Shown in pieces: positions 48,530 through 60,084 of a stretch of 64,000 nucleotides of DNA. Below the pieces are notes generated by a model. The model was not told the DNA's origin, ran no database searches, and saw only the letters and a list, made by a program, of their open reading frames with translations. This DNA comes from Artemisia argyi. Lineage: Eukaryota > Streptophyta > Magnoliopsida > Asterales > Asteraceae. The stretch is from contig CM060692.1 in NCBI GenBank assembly GCA_030686995.1, forward strand, positions 9,529,465-9,593,464, written 5' to 3'. A program made the position numbers and the translations under genes. Position 1 is the first letter of the stretch. Every line of letters starts with the position of its first letter.

Positions 48530-51480
48530 AAGTAGCTTATTTCTTGCTTTTCCAAGAAATAAGAGAGTTACCCAAGAAAACACAAAATCCAGCAATAGAT
48601 TTTCTAGTTTTAGGACATTTTGCCCAATCAGAATCAGAATAAGCTTTAAGCTTAAGGTCAGATTCTTTATTAAATTGCAAACCTGGCCCAGGAGAACCTT
48701 TTAAGTACTTCAAAACTCTTAATGCAGCCTTAAGATGAGATTGTAAAGGACTATGCATGTGTTGACTTAAACAATGAACAACATAACTAATATCAGGCCT
48801 GGTATTAGTTAAGTAAATCAATTTACCAACTAATTTATGATAATTAGTAATATTTTTCAACACCTTATCACTTTCAGTTTCTACATAACTCAAAATAGTA
48901 TTTTCAGGCAAAGGAGTATCCACAGGTTTAGAAGCTAACATTCCATACTTATGTAATAACTCAAGACAATATTTTCTTTGAGTCATACACAATCCTTTGT
49001 TATTTCTCAAAACTTCAATACCAAGAAAATATTTCAATTCACCTAAATCTTTTATCATGAACTTAGTACTCAAAAACTTTTTAAAGTTCTTGATTTCAAC
49101 TTCATCATTACCAGTGATAACAATATCATCAACATAGACAAGCAAAGCCATAAACACAGAACTTTTTTGTTTAATATACAAAGAATAATCCAATTTACTT
49201 TGTTCAAATCCATGTTCAACCAAAGCAGTGGTGAGTTTAGCATTCCACTGTCTTGGCGCTTTTTTAAGACCATAAAGAGACTTATTAAGTTTACAAACTT
49301 TAGAGTCATCACCTCCATTAAACCCCTTAGGTAATACCATATAGACATCTTCATCAAGATCCCCATATAAAAAAGCATTGTTAACATCTAACTGATATAT
49401 AGGCCAATTCATATTAACTGCAATACTAATCAAGCATCTAATAGTAACCATTTCAACCACTGGACTAAAGGTTTCAACATAATCAAATCCTTCACTTTGA
49501 TTAAAACCTTTGGCAACCAGCCTGGCTTTATATCTATCAATATCACCAGTAGACTTATATTTGATTTTCCATATCCACTTATAACCAATTGCATGTCTAC
49601 CAGTAGGTAATTCACATTTAGTCCATGTGTTATTTCTATTTAAAGCCTCAATTTCACTATTTATAGCATCATTCCAATTAGGGTCTTGAACAGCTTCTTC
49701 ATAACTTTTAGGTACACAAGACTTATTCAAAGTAGAAGCAAAACACAAGTTATTTCTACCAAGACCAGCATAACTCACATATTTTTCAATACCATATCTA
49801 ACTTTAGATTGCATCACATAATCATTAAATCTAATAGGTGTTCTAGACTCCCTATTTGACCTTCTTAATACAGGTGTCTGCACATCTTCATTATTATTAT
49901 TATTGGACTGAGTTGATATAGAACCAGAATTTTCAAGATTGGGACTGCCCTCAGACCAGTGTTGGTCACCAAAATAGGTTGCAGATTGTTCACTTTCTTG
50001 ATGCATCCATGCAGTATCTGTTATAGTATCTGTTGCATCTTGAAAGTAAGAAAAACTACCATCCAAAACCGGTGAATCTCTCCCATCATCATTGGGACTT
50101 TGAGACCATTGACTATCAAAAATTTTAAGTGATCTGCTTCACTTGCACCATCTGTATTAGCAGTGTCACAAGTTTTCATTTTAAGAGGAAAAATATTTTC
50201 ATAAAACTTTACATCTCTAGCAAAGAAAACATTTCTAGTATCCAAACTTAAAAGTTTATAAGCTTTTTTTGTAGTTGAATACCCAATCAAAACACACTTT
50301 TCAGACCTAAAAGACATTTTATCATGATTATTTAAAATAGTAGCAAAACATAGACAACTAAATGACCTCAAGTGGGAAAGATTAGGTTTAACATTATGTA
50401 TCAACTCATAGGGACATTTACCTTTTAAGACAGAAGATGGCAGCCTGTTTATAAGATACATAGCAGTTAGAATGCAATCAGACCAAAACCTTAATGGAAT
50501 TCCCCCCTGAAACATAAGTCTCCTGGAAAACATTAAGAAGGTGTCTATGTTTCCTTTCAGCAATCTCATTTTGCTGAGGAGTATCGGCACATGAAGTTAG
50601 ATGTATTATACCAAGATCAGAAAACATTTGACTCATTTTCTTGTTAACAAATTCAGTACTATTATCAGATCTAACAACTTTAAGTTTAATTCCAAATTGA
50701 TTTGAGATTAGATGAATATAAGAACAGAATACATCAAACACTTCATCCTTAGTTTTCACTAAGTAAACCCACACAGCCCTAGAATAGTCATCCACAATGG
50801 TTAAAAATATGTGTATCCTTCTCTGCTAGCAACTCTGTAAGGGCCCCATAAGTCAAGATGAACAAGTTCACCTAGATTCTTAGACTTATGATCAGACAAG
50901 GGAAAAGGTTCCCTTGTTTGTTTTGCCCTATGACAAGTTTCACAAAAATAAATAGAAGAATTTTTAGAAATATCAAGCTCAGATTGAAGAACATTTAAAA
51001 CAGGGTCAGCAGGATGACCTAATCTATTATGCCAAACCAATTTAGACACATTAGAAGATATAACAACATTGCACTTACCAACAGAACTACTAGAATTCAT
51101 GTCAAACAGGTAAAGACCCCCAGACTGACTACCAGTCCCAAGAACAGCATCCCTTTTCAAATCCTGAATATAAAAAGTATTTTCATCAAAACCAACAAAC
51201 ATTTTGCTATCTCTAATCAATTTATTAACAGATAGTAGGCTCACACAATATCCAGGAACAACAAGAACACCATACAAAGTAACATTATTAGTCAATTAAA
51301 GATTTGCAACATGACTTATAGTGGCAAGAGTCCTATTTGGGTGCCCAACAGTAATTCTAAGACTGGTAATATCAATGACATTAGACATTCCAATAGTAGA
51401 AAGAGTTAAGTGCTGATTAGCACCAGAATCAATAATCCATCCCAAAGAAACATTTTTAATAGCAATACTTGAATTAGCAT
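48530..51480 (-). pseudogene. C3 protease, integrase, RT and RNase H, broken and truncated
   Basis: Protease is at about 51400-51480 (WIIDSGANQHLT). A stop follows, then the pre-integrase region (LVWHNRLGHPADPVLN, CETCHRAKQTREPFPLSDHK; 50801-51295). The integrase core is split over two frames (VRSDNSTEFVNK, then TPQQNEIAERKHRHLL). The RT/RNase H frame is 48537-50066, with QLDVNNAFLYG, VYVDDIVITG and DSDWAKCPKTRKSIAG. It ends at a TAA just before the junction, in SWKSKK. The missing part would carry the rest of RNase H. Confidence 0.88.
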
Positions 51481-51489
51481 AAAAATATT

Positions 51490-52671
51490 TGGAAAAATTA
51501 ATATTAAACCAAACATTTCCATTAAAAATGAAGCTCTACCTGCTATATTAGCATGTATGCTTCCAGTGGGAGTATCATTAATCAAAGACAGAAGTTTCTT
51601 CATATGATCAGAAGTAAAACCAGAAGAAATACTAGCAGATAAAGATTTATCATCCTTAACATCAACATTAGCATTATAATTCTGCCTACGACCATTATTT
51701 TGTTTACCAGGATTATTGTTTTTAACAAAACCTGGTGGAAAACCAATAGTCTCATAACATCTTTCAATAGTATGTCCAATTTTACCACAATTTTTACAAT
51801 TCAGATTAGGATTAGGACCCCTATTGTTATTATTATTACCAGAACCAGAACTTCTAGTGTTATTATTATTATTAAACACTCTTCTATTGTTGTTAAAAGA
51901 CTTAGCAGCAAAGGAAGTAGCATTAACTTTAGACTCAGAAAAACTAGAAGTCTCAAGAATCCCTCTATGAGATTCCTCTCTAGAAACAGTGGCATAAGCA
52001 TCTTTGACCTCAGGGAGAGGATCCCTAGTCAAAAGTGCAGTCCTCACAGGCTGATAAGAATCATCTAGGCCCATGAGGAACTACATCAGCTTCATCAATT
52101 GCTGATGCAGGCCTAACTCTTTACTAGCATCACAAGCACATTTAACCTCACAAGTACATTTGGGAAATTTAGTTAAAGCATCAAATTCTCTCCACAAAGA
52201 ATTAAGTCTATGATAGTAATCAGCAACAGAAGTACCACCTTGTTTTATAGAATTAATTTTTAGTAGCAAATTATATATCACAGACCCATCAACTTTGTCA
52301 TAAGTTTCCTTTAGTTCTTTCCAAACAGAAGCAACATTTTTAGAATAAACTAATCCTATATAAACATCTTGAGAAACAGAATTCATAATCCAAGTTAAAA
52401 CAATAGCATTACATATGTCCCATTGAGCAAATAGAACATCACTAGTAACAAAAGAATCTTTCACACAAGTACCGTCAACAAAACTGTATTTACTCCTAGC
52501 TTGTAAAGCTACTTTCATAGCACAATACTAGATTCTATAGTTTTCAGTTCCAAGAAGTTTAAATGGAATTAAAGCAGTACCACTGTTATCAGTAGTTTGA
52601 ATATGCAAAGGATTACTTGCATCAAGATTATTAATCAACACCTGAGTACCACTAGGCTCACTAGGAGCCAT
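51490..52671 (-). pseudogene. C3 gag, broken
   Basis: The minus-strand ATG is at 52671 (MAPSEPSGTQVLINNLDASN). Stops fall at about 52527 (Trp position after NYRI) and 52079 (Gln position before FLMGLDD). In between is a typical copia gag core (WKELKETYDKVDGSVIYNLL, SVADYYHRLNSLWREFD). A CCHC knuckle, CKNCGKIGHTIERC, lies near 51760-51800 after an Asn-rich linker. A frameshift follows near 51530. It is not translatable as one protein. Confidence 0.87.
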
Positions 52672-53263
52672 AATGCCAAATAACAGACAGATAACAAATA
52701 GATAACAGATAATCAAACAGATAACAAAAAACAACTAATCAACAATTAATTAAGACAACTACAACAAATCTCAATCTCAATCAACTTCCAAGAATCCCAA
52801 ATCATATCCTCCTTCGACTTAGACTCAACAAAACTAAAACAATAAAGAAAAATCAATAATGAAATAACACTCACACCCAAGATCAATGAAATACCAGCTA
52901 GAAGACTGGAGGTAGCCAGAGCAGGTATTCGTACCAATCAAGTTGGCAGATCAAGATGTTAGCTACCTCGTTTGCACCTTCTAAACCAATAACACTAGAT
53001 TCACTTAGTCTAGTATAATTGTGACCAAGAACGGGCCCAATTAAACCAATAACCAATCACGAACATGAACCCCCAAATTTTTAAATAAGGGTTTCAAAAA
53101 CCCTAATCAAGAAATCAACAAAGATCACCAGATCTAGCCTGAACATAATAATTCAACAACGGTCGTTAAGAAAACAGACTCAATTAACCAATACAACCTT
53201 CAATAGCAAAAACCCAACCCTAGAAACCCTAGAATCTCAAATACCACTAGATCAGAACCATAA
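52672..53263 (-). other. C3 5' leader, non-coding
   Basis: It lies between the primer site and the gag start. It contains ATAACAGA-type short repeats at 52679-52735. No gene seen. Confidence 0.6.
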
Positions 53264-53275
53264 GCTCTGATACCA
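53264..53275 (-). promoter_or_regulatory. C3 primer-binding site
   Basis: On the minus strand this is TGGTATCAGAGC, directly abutting the LTR: the exact tRNA-iMet complement. Confidence 0.92.
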
Positions 53276-53794
53276 TGTAAAAATGGTAAAGAACTCAGAT
53301 CAACGAACGGTTACACCCAACCAACCACCCCTTGGTGTATTTTATTATCACTAATAGTTTAAGAAGGTAAGTCCCCAACTAAGTGCTTACCAAAACAAAT
53401 ACAATAGAAAAGATGTGATCTCCTTCAAAAGGACACCACAAAAACCTCACTACAATAACTCTCAACACTCAGACTAACTATCAATCAAAGAGACTGATAT
53501 CAAACACTAACTGACACTAGCAGATATCAAGAATGATATCAAACTAACAAAGACTAAGAGATAACAGAATAATATTGAGAAAAAACAAGAGAACAATATG
53601 AAGACTATGTGAAGTTATGAAACCCTAGATCCGGCTTAAGCTTATATAGCTGATATTTCCACTTAAGTCCTTCAAGTCTACTTCACTTGTCACTTGATAA
53701 CCAAAACATGATATAAGCTTTGAAGACTTTGAAACTTGTCATAACAAGTCCTTCAACTTATAAACCAATATCTTCAACAATATATTATATTACA
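53276..53794 (-). repeat. C3 5' LTR
   Basis: 519 bp with TGTAA/TTACA inverted ends. A TATA-like CTATATAAG lies on the minus strand at 53641-53649. The following AGCGG (53795-53799) would be the target duplication; its partner is outside the window. Confidence 0.85.
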
Positions 53795-55479
53795 AGCGGC
53801 TAAATGTTAGGCGACAAAAAAAATCCCGAAGAGAATTATTTTATCTTTTCATAGATGGGCGCTTCAATATATTTTTTACGAATTATTTTTCGCTTTTTTA
53901 TGGGTATTGAAAATTATGAAGTATAAAATTACATTTGATTTGTGATGTAAGTTTAAAAAAGGTAATATGTTGTTATTGTGTACCGTTCAAAGAAACAAAA
54001 ATTTTGCTTGCTTATATACCTTACTGTTATACATTAAAAATGCTCAAATCTATACATGTGTTGTTAGTGCATCATCATATGTGGTGTTAAATACAAAAAT
54101 CTACTACAACGTGTGTAGTGACATATGTTCTCAATTTTTTCTTTTTAACCTTACTACAATAAAATTTAGAATATGTTCATGTACGAGGTTTGATCAAATA
54201 ATATAATAGGTAATAATATTTCAATAACTTGGTTTTGAAGTTAAATAGTATGACAATTCACAAATTTATGATTTTGTAATGTTTAAGATTTTTCTATAAA
54301 GTTATATTAAATTTTTAATACTTATATAGTTATAATAAATATGTACTCGCGAGTTTTTATATAGAATAATTTTTAATTATGTGTTAATATTGATTAACAT
54401 TTTGTATAAATTTTTATTGCATAAAGGATTTGAATTTTTTTAACTGGTATGGTGTTTATGTTAATCTTGTTTAATTTAACTATTGATATATTCTAGACAT
54501 TATGTGTGTTTAGTTGCATATAAGGACTTTAAAAAAATATGTGTCGTTGTTATATTAAAATCTCATTTATGTATTTTCATTTCAAAATAACCCATGAGGT
54601 CGTGCCTTTATTTGATATTTATATTCCCTGTTAATAGTAATTTAAGCCATATTCGATTTTTAAACGCATGAGCGGGTTAAAGAAACAACATGAGTTGTTA
54701 TTGAATGTGGATAGTTAAAAATAGTAATACTTTTCTGGTATCCTTACATAATCTCATGAAAAGGAATTGCATAACTTGCTCTTATATATATAATCTCTTA
54801 TATTCATTTACATGTAACAATGAATAATGCATTCCTTTTTATATTTATAATTTCTAGCAAATACATTAAATTATTGTATACTAATAATAATCTCTTATAT
54901 AATAAGAGAGAACAATCAAATTTTTGAGGAGTTTTCAGTTATACCTATGTGAGAGCTTGATTTTGTCACGTAGGCAAAATAGAGCATTCTCATTGGCCAA
55001 AAAAAATGTACATGCATGAAATTATAAATATCAAATTGAAATCACGAATTAATTTGATATGTAAATAAATACAAGAGATTATACATATACGAACGACTCA
55101 TGTTATTCTTTTTTATGTAATTCAATAAGGATATTAGAAAAAGGTATTTCTTTAACCCTATTTTGTAAATATTTTTTTGTGAAAAATTAATATAGATTAG
55201 CACAAAAATAATGAAACTATATAACCTAAGACGGTGACACTCCAAAAGATCCCTCAGTATAAACAAACTATTCCATCTAATTGCTTCAAAAACTATGAAT
55301 TGTGTAGCTTTTTAGTTTGACATAAGCGAAATACTTACTACTTGTAATAAATAAATTAGTCGTTTTTAAGATGTAGAAAAAATTAAGTGTAAAATAAAAT
55401 TCAATTAGTATGCTATTTCCTTGGCCCACAATGCTAAACTTAGTAACAAATTGAACAATACCTTATTTAGTCGACAACC
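53795..55479. other. AT-rich intergenic DNA
   Basis: No gene is supported. Short ORFs here have low-complexity translations. The only structured spot is near 54889-55000. A palindromic CTCTTATATAATAAGAGAG is followed by a GTCACGTAGGCAAAAT and CATTCTCATTGGCCAA context, resembling the end of an AT-rich transposon, possibly Helitron-like (low confidence). Confidence 0.55.
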
Positions 55480-55487
55480 ATATATAG
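55480..55487 (+). promoter_or_regulatory. Putative TATA box of the CysRS gene
   Basis: ATATATAG, about 73 bp upstream of the ATG. The spacing suits a short 5' UTR. Confidence 0.5.
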
Positions 55488-55559
55488 ACAAACTTGTACC
55501 CCAAGTTTAAGACTTTTCGCTATAAATTTTCAAAATCAGGTTATTACTGTTCTAACACA

Positions 55560-58500
55560 ATGGCAGAAGTGCGTGAAATTAAGATTTTCAACTCTTTAAC
55601 CAAACAAAAGGAGATATTCAAGTCGTTAGAACCTGGCAAAGTTTCGTTATACGTCTGTGGTGTTACAGCGTATGCTCTTAGTCACATTGGTCATGCGCGC
55701 GCCTATGTTTCGTTTGATGTCCTTGTTAGGTATGTACATGTTTTATATCATCTACTCGTAACAATGCATGTGTTTCAGTGTTTCGTGATTTATAAAACTT
55801 ATATGTTTAGGCAGTATATTTGATACTACTAACTAAGTTATAACGCATGCATGTTTTATGTGATTAGGTATTTGAAGTATCTGAAGTACGAAGTTAAGTA
55901 TGTGCGCAACTTCACCGATGTTGATGATAAGGTAAGATACTTTTTATACGTGCTTCAAGTTTTTTGAATGCGTGGCTGTTAGATATATGGTTATTATTTG
56001 GTATGATACAGTAAGTGTTAGCGAAAAATTTACAATCAAACATGTATTGATTTTGGACATTTTTATGTTATCCGCCAAAGAAATTGCTTAGAACCTAAAC
56101 TTCGTGACACACATATATGAAAATTCACAGAATAAATAAACTATGCTTATGCTGAGAATTTTGACGGTGAATGTACTATAATCCCTCTAAGACTATTTTA
56201 GAATCGGCTATGAAAGTTTTGTTAACGAGTTTGCAACAAAGACATTTAGGAAGTACTTGGCAAAGAAATAGAAGTAATTCGGGTATGTACGTCTTAACAT
56301 TTTTATGTCCTCGGTCTGATAACTTGCGTAGGTTACATGGCATATGGACACGGTCCTGATATTGATATGATTAGTATAGAAACAATGTATCTACGGGTGC
56401 TGACTTTTAAGAGTCTTGGCTCCTAGCACTTGTATTCAAATCATCGAACTAGTTTAGCTAAGAAAAGTTATATCTTGCAGATTATTATAAGAGCTAACGA
56501 GTCTAATGAGGATCCGCTAGCTTTAAGCGATCGGTTTTGCCACGAGTTTTTGAAAGATATGGATGATCTCCAGTGCTTGCGTCCTGATAAGCAACCATGT
56601 GTTTCAGAACATATGGATCAAATAATTGATATGATACAAAAGGTAATGCATCGTTTTTTTCTAGCATTATCAACTTGTATACATGATCACGGTTTTCTCA
56701 CTGACTTCTTTTATATTTTCTCAGATAATTAACACAGGTCGTGCTTATGTTTCTGACGGGGATGTTTATTTTTCCGTTCAAGATTTACCCAATTATGGGC
56801 AGCGCTTAGCGGGGCGAAACCTTGAAGACAATAAGCCCGGCCATGAGGACAACATATCAAAGAAGAAAAATTATAACGATTTTGCCTTGTGGAAGGTATC
56901 GTGTCTTTCGAAACTCATGTTGAAAATTATATACAAGTAATTAACGTGCTAAATATGATTTAAAATGCGACTACTTATCTGCTTATTTGAGAGTAAAGAA
57001 CCATATTCAAAACTGCATATTTTTCAGTTAGATAAGCAGTTTCAGAGGGTGTTTGGATTGCTTATTTTAGTTTTTGGGTCGGCTTAGTTTTAAGTATTTA
57101 AGCACTTAAAATAACTAGAATATGCAAGTTGCTACTTGCTTATCTTTTAGGGCAGATAAGAAGTTTTAAAATATGCAATCCTGAACAACCTTAGAATTTG
57201 AAATCCCAAACACACCCTTACAATATGAAATGCCAAACACCTCACTATATGATTCTTGCTGTTCAGGCTGCTAAACCAGAAGAGAATATCAGTTGGGACA
57301 GCCCGTGGGGTAAGGGAAGGCCGGGATGGCACATTGAGTGCAGTGCAATGAGTGCAACTTATTTAACCGAGAAATTTGATATCCACGGTGGTGGTATGGA
57401 TTTAATGTTTCCACATCACGAGAATGAAATCACTCAAAGTTGCGCTGCGAATCCAAATAGCAATATAAGTTACTGGATGCACAACGGTTTTGTCACTGTA
57501 AATAGTGAAAAGATGTCAAAATCACGTGATAACTTTTTTACTATCCGCCAGGTATACTTCATTAACCATTACATATTCTTGTTAATTGTTGCCTTAACTG
57601 GTACTGTACTAATTGTGTTTCTTAATCTTATTCAGGTAACTGATATCTTTCATCCGCTGGCCTTGAGGCATTTCTTATTGGGTACTCATTATCGCTCCCC
57701 GGTCAATTACTCGATTGACCAGATCGAGATTTCCTCAGATGCTGTATATTACATATATCAGGTGAAATTTTCTTTTATTTAAGAATGATATAATTATTGC
57801 ATCCCAATGTCCCATGTGGGTCATTTCGTAACAGAAAAAAAAAAGTCAACTCTTAGACCTACTCACAGAAATGATATTTTCATATAGAATGTATAAGATA
57901 TGTATAAGGCTAAGTATTACTGCATATTTTTTACATAATGGTAAAGGAATATATAACAAAAAAATTAAACTTACCAGTTACATAATGAGCTAAACAGGAC
58001 ACGAAACCATTTTTAATGACTTGGATGTACAAAGAGTAGAATGATTGAAACAGAACAGATGAAGTATATCGATATTTCATGCAAAACCGCATATATTTTC
58101 TTTTGAAAAGTGCAAAACCGCATATATTTGTCAGTGAAATATTTTTGATGTGTTGAATTTTTTTACTTTTTCGTTGGCAGACATTGGAAGATTGCGAGGG
58201 TGTTATCTCACAATATCAAGTAGCTGAAACTAGTGACAAGAAATCTTGTATTACTGCTGATGCCAATAATCTCATGAGGCAATTTGAAGAAAAGTTATCC
58301 AATGATTTGCACACGCCATCTATTTTAAACGATGCTCTTCAAGACGCTTTAAAATTGGTGAACAAAATTATGAAAAAGCCCAAGGTTAGCATTAATGTTG
58401 AATAATTTTTTGACATGTCACATGTGTCTAACAGTTTTAAAATTTGTTTCTATTGATTCGCAGAAGGAGCTTCAAAAGCAAGAGAACATTGTTTCTCTTA

Positions 58501-58915
58501 TTGAGTTGCATGGAGCAGTGCGAGAAGTGATGGACGTGTTAGGACTACTTTCTAGTTCAACATATACTGAGGTAGCTGCAACTATTGTTTTTTTAACTTT
58601 AAATTCTTGTTAATGAAGTATAGCTGAATATTGAATCTTGGTGTTTGTTGTATGTAACAGGTTTTGAACCAATTAAAAGAAAAAGCACTAAAGAGAGCAG
58701 GCGTGAACAAAGATGAACTATTGCAAAGTATTCAAGAACGAGCATTAGCAAGAAAGAATAGACAATTCGAACTAGCTGATCGGATAAGGAATGATTGGAC
58801 TGCCAAAGGAATTGCTCTCATGGATGTTGGTAAATATGACAGCATTTGGCGCCCGTGTGTGCCAGTTTTAACCACCCACACGACATCTTCAGTAGATGAA
58901 CCAAAAAGTAAATAG
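55560..58915 (+). CDS. CysRS: Cysteinyl-tRNA synthetase, nine exons
   Basis: This enzyme charges tRNA-Cys with cysteine using ATP. Exons: 55560-55729, 55868-55931, 56481-56642, 56725-56895, 57267-57551, 57636-57761, 58181-58384, 58464-58571, 58661-58915. All introns are GT/AG and the total is 514 codons plus stop, in frame throughout. Class I signatures are HIGH at residues 42-45 and KMSKS at 271-275. The zinc ligands of the bacterial enzyme match Cys33, Cys214, His239 and Glu243 (VCG, GWHIEC, HHENE). NFTDVDDK ends exon 2. The C-terminal anticodon-side helices include [16 protein letters not shown]. No transit peptide is visible before MAEVREIK, so a cytosolic isoform is likely. The length fits plant cytosolic CysRS (about 510 aa). 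Oddity: Ala39 where YD-x-SHIGH usually has Asp. Start chosen because it opens the conserved N-terminus and has an AACACAATGG context. Confidence 0.95.
57046..57218. mobile_element. MITE-like element in CysRS intron 4
   Basis: About 173 bp bounded by AGGGTGTTTGG and CCAAACACACCCT, near-perfect inverted ends. The inner arms ATTGCTTATTTTA and AAAATATGCAAT are also complementary in large part. There is no coding capacity. It belongs to the common plant class with GGGTGTTTGG ends. The target duplication is unclear. Confidence 0.65.
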
Positions 58916-59466
58916 CAATGAACTCGAAGGCGTGAAGCTTACTGAGTTGGAAGTAGATGTTATGTTTTCTTTAGGCTTAGTCATGTTTAAATTTCTGTAC
59001 ACACTATTCTTTGTTTTCGAAATACCGGTTTTTCTTGTATCAATTCAAGATAATTGGTTCATGGTCCTTTTTTTATACAACTTATCATAGCATTACTTAA
59101 ATACACAAATTCCAGCTCATGTTAGCCTAAATGTAAAATACTAATGACACTATCTTGTTGTGGAGTTAATTTTATTAACAAAAGATGAAGATCATTGCTT
59201 TGAATAAGTGTGGTATGAGATCAAGTATTCGATATGTGTTTAAGGTTTCACTCACAGATTCAGATTTAGATATGTAAACAAGAGTTAAAATTCGAGCATC
59301 TTAATAAACAAAAACACCTTCCTCTAGTTTGTTTCACTTTAAGGCATCTCTAGAGAGGAGTTGAAAAAACACTTTTTTGTTTTAAAAAATTCATTTAATA
59401 GCTAATTTGTGTCGCAGCAATAGGCATTTTTTTTTTCATGAATTACTTGAAGATTGCCCCTTCACA
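58916..59466. other. CysRS 3' flank and intergenic DNA
   Basis: It contains the CysRS 3' UTR, whose end I cannot place, and AT-rich sequence. No further gene is seen. Confidence 0.6.
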
Positions 59467-59760
59467 CACTACAAAACACTAGTTAAATTTTCCACACTTT
59501 AAAGGCCAATTGGCCACGGTTAAAAGTGTGTCAAATTATAAATTCTACACTTGAGCAAGTATGATAATAATGGGTGTGACAAATTTAGCTACACATATAA
59601 GTGTAGAGATTCTCTTTGAATGTCCACACTTAAAAGTATGGCAAACACTCTTTGAATGTCCACACTTAAAAGTGTGGCAAAATTGCAAAAAGATGCTTAC
59701 AATCAAAAGTGTGACAACATTATTAAATATTCACACCTAAAAGTGTGGACATATTTTCTG
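59467..59760 (+). mobile_element. CACTA-type transposon terminus with palindromic subterminal repeats
   Basis: It begins CACTACAAAACACTAG, the terminus style of plant CACTA (En/Spm) elements. Within 300 bp there are at least five copies of CCACACTTAAAAGTGTGGC or its halves, for example around 59611, 59660 and 59735. Subterminal motifs of this kind are bound by the element's own DNA-binding protein in characterised CACTA elements. No matching right end (TTGTAGTG) is seen before 64000. If it is a full element it continues beyond the window and would contain the Argonaute fragment. Confidence 0.6.
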
Positions 59761-60084
59761 GAAGAAAAAAAATATATAAAAAGAAATTACATACAAATAT
59801 GTATATTAGAAAACCTGATGCAAAATAGAAAATAGACCAAAACTGAAACAAAGAACAATATATTTCAATGTTTTCCAGTATTGTACAAGTAAAAGCCAAT
59901 TAACATCAATCATTTAGCTTCTACCAGAAATCCTAGCATAAACACATACACGACATACACGACATGCCATAATAGTTCCAAAAATGCCCCCTAAATAGTT
60001 TCGGCCTTAATCAACTCCACAAAGGATGGCCATGACATACTAGTAGACGGTCTGATAAACAGTTAAGAGACTTGCAACAGAAAC

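Larger units (their letters stand above)
48530..53794 (-). mobile_element. C3: Ty1/copia retrotransposon, 3' part cut off by G
   Basis: A minus-strand copia with its 5' LTR at 53276-53794, an exact tRNA-iMet primer site, gag, protease, integrase, RT and most of RNase H. RNase H ends abruptly at 48530, where the G LTR begins. The rest of RNase H and the 3' LTR should lie left of the window, beyond the G 5' end. The gag with a DUF/UBN-like core and GNNNNNRG linker suggests an Ale/Ivana-type lineage, with low certainty. Confidence 0.88.

Noticed and set aside
52679..52735. ATAACAG-type repeats in the C3 leader as a copy of the G heptamer array
   Set aside because: The reverse complement looks similar, but units are irregular and the flanks do not match. 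Chance similarity of simple sequence is enough.
53967..54206. 79-codon ORF in the intergenic region
   Set aside because: AT-rich, low-information translation with no promoter, splice or homology support.
55494..55823. 109-codon ORF starting upstream of CysRS
   Set aside because: It is the CysRS first exon read from an earlier in-frame start and run into the intron. The conserved start is the ATG at 55560.
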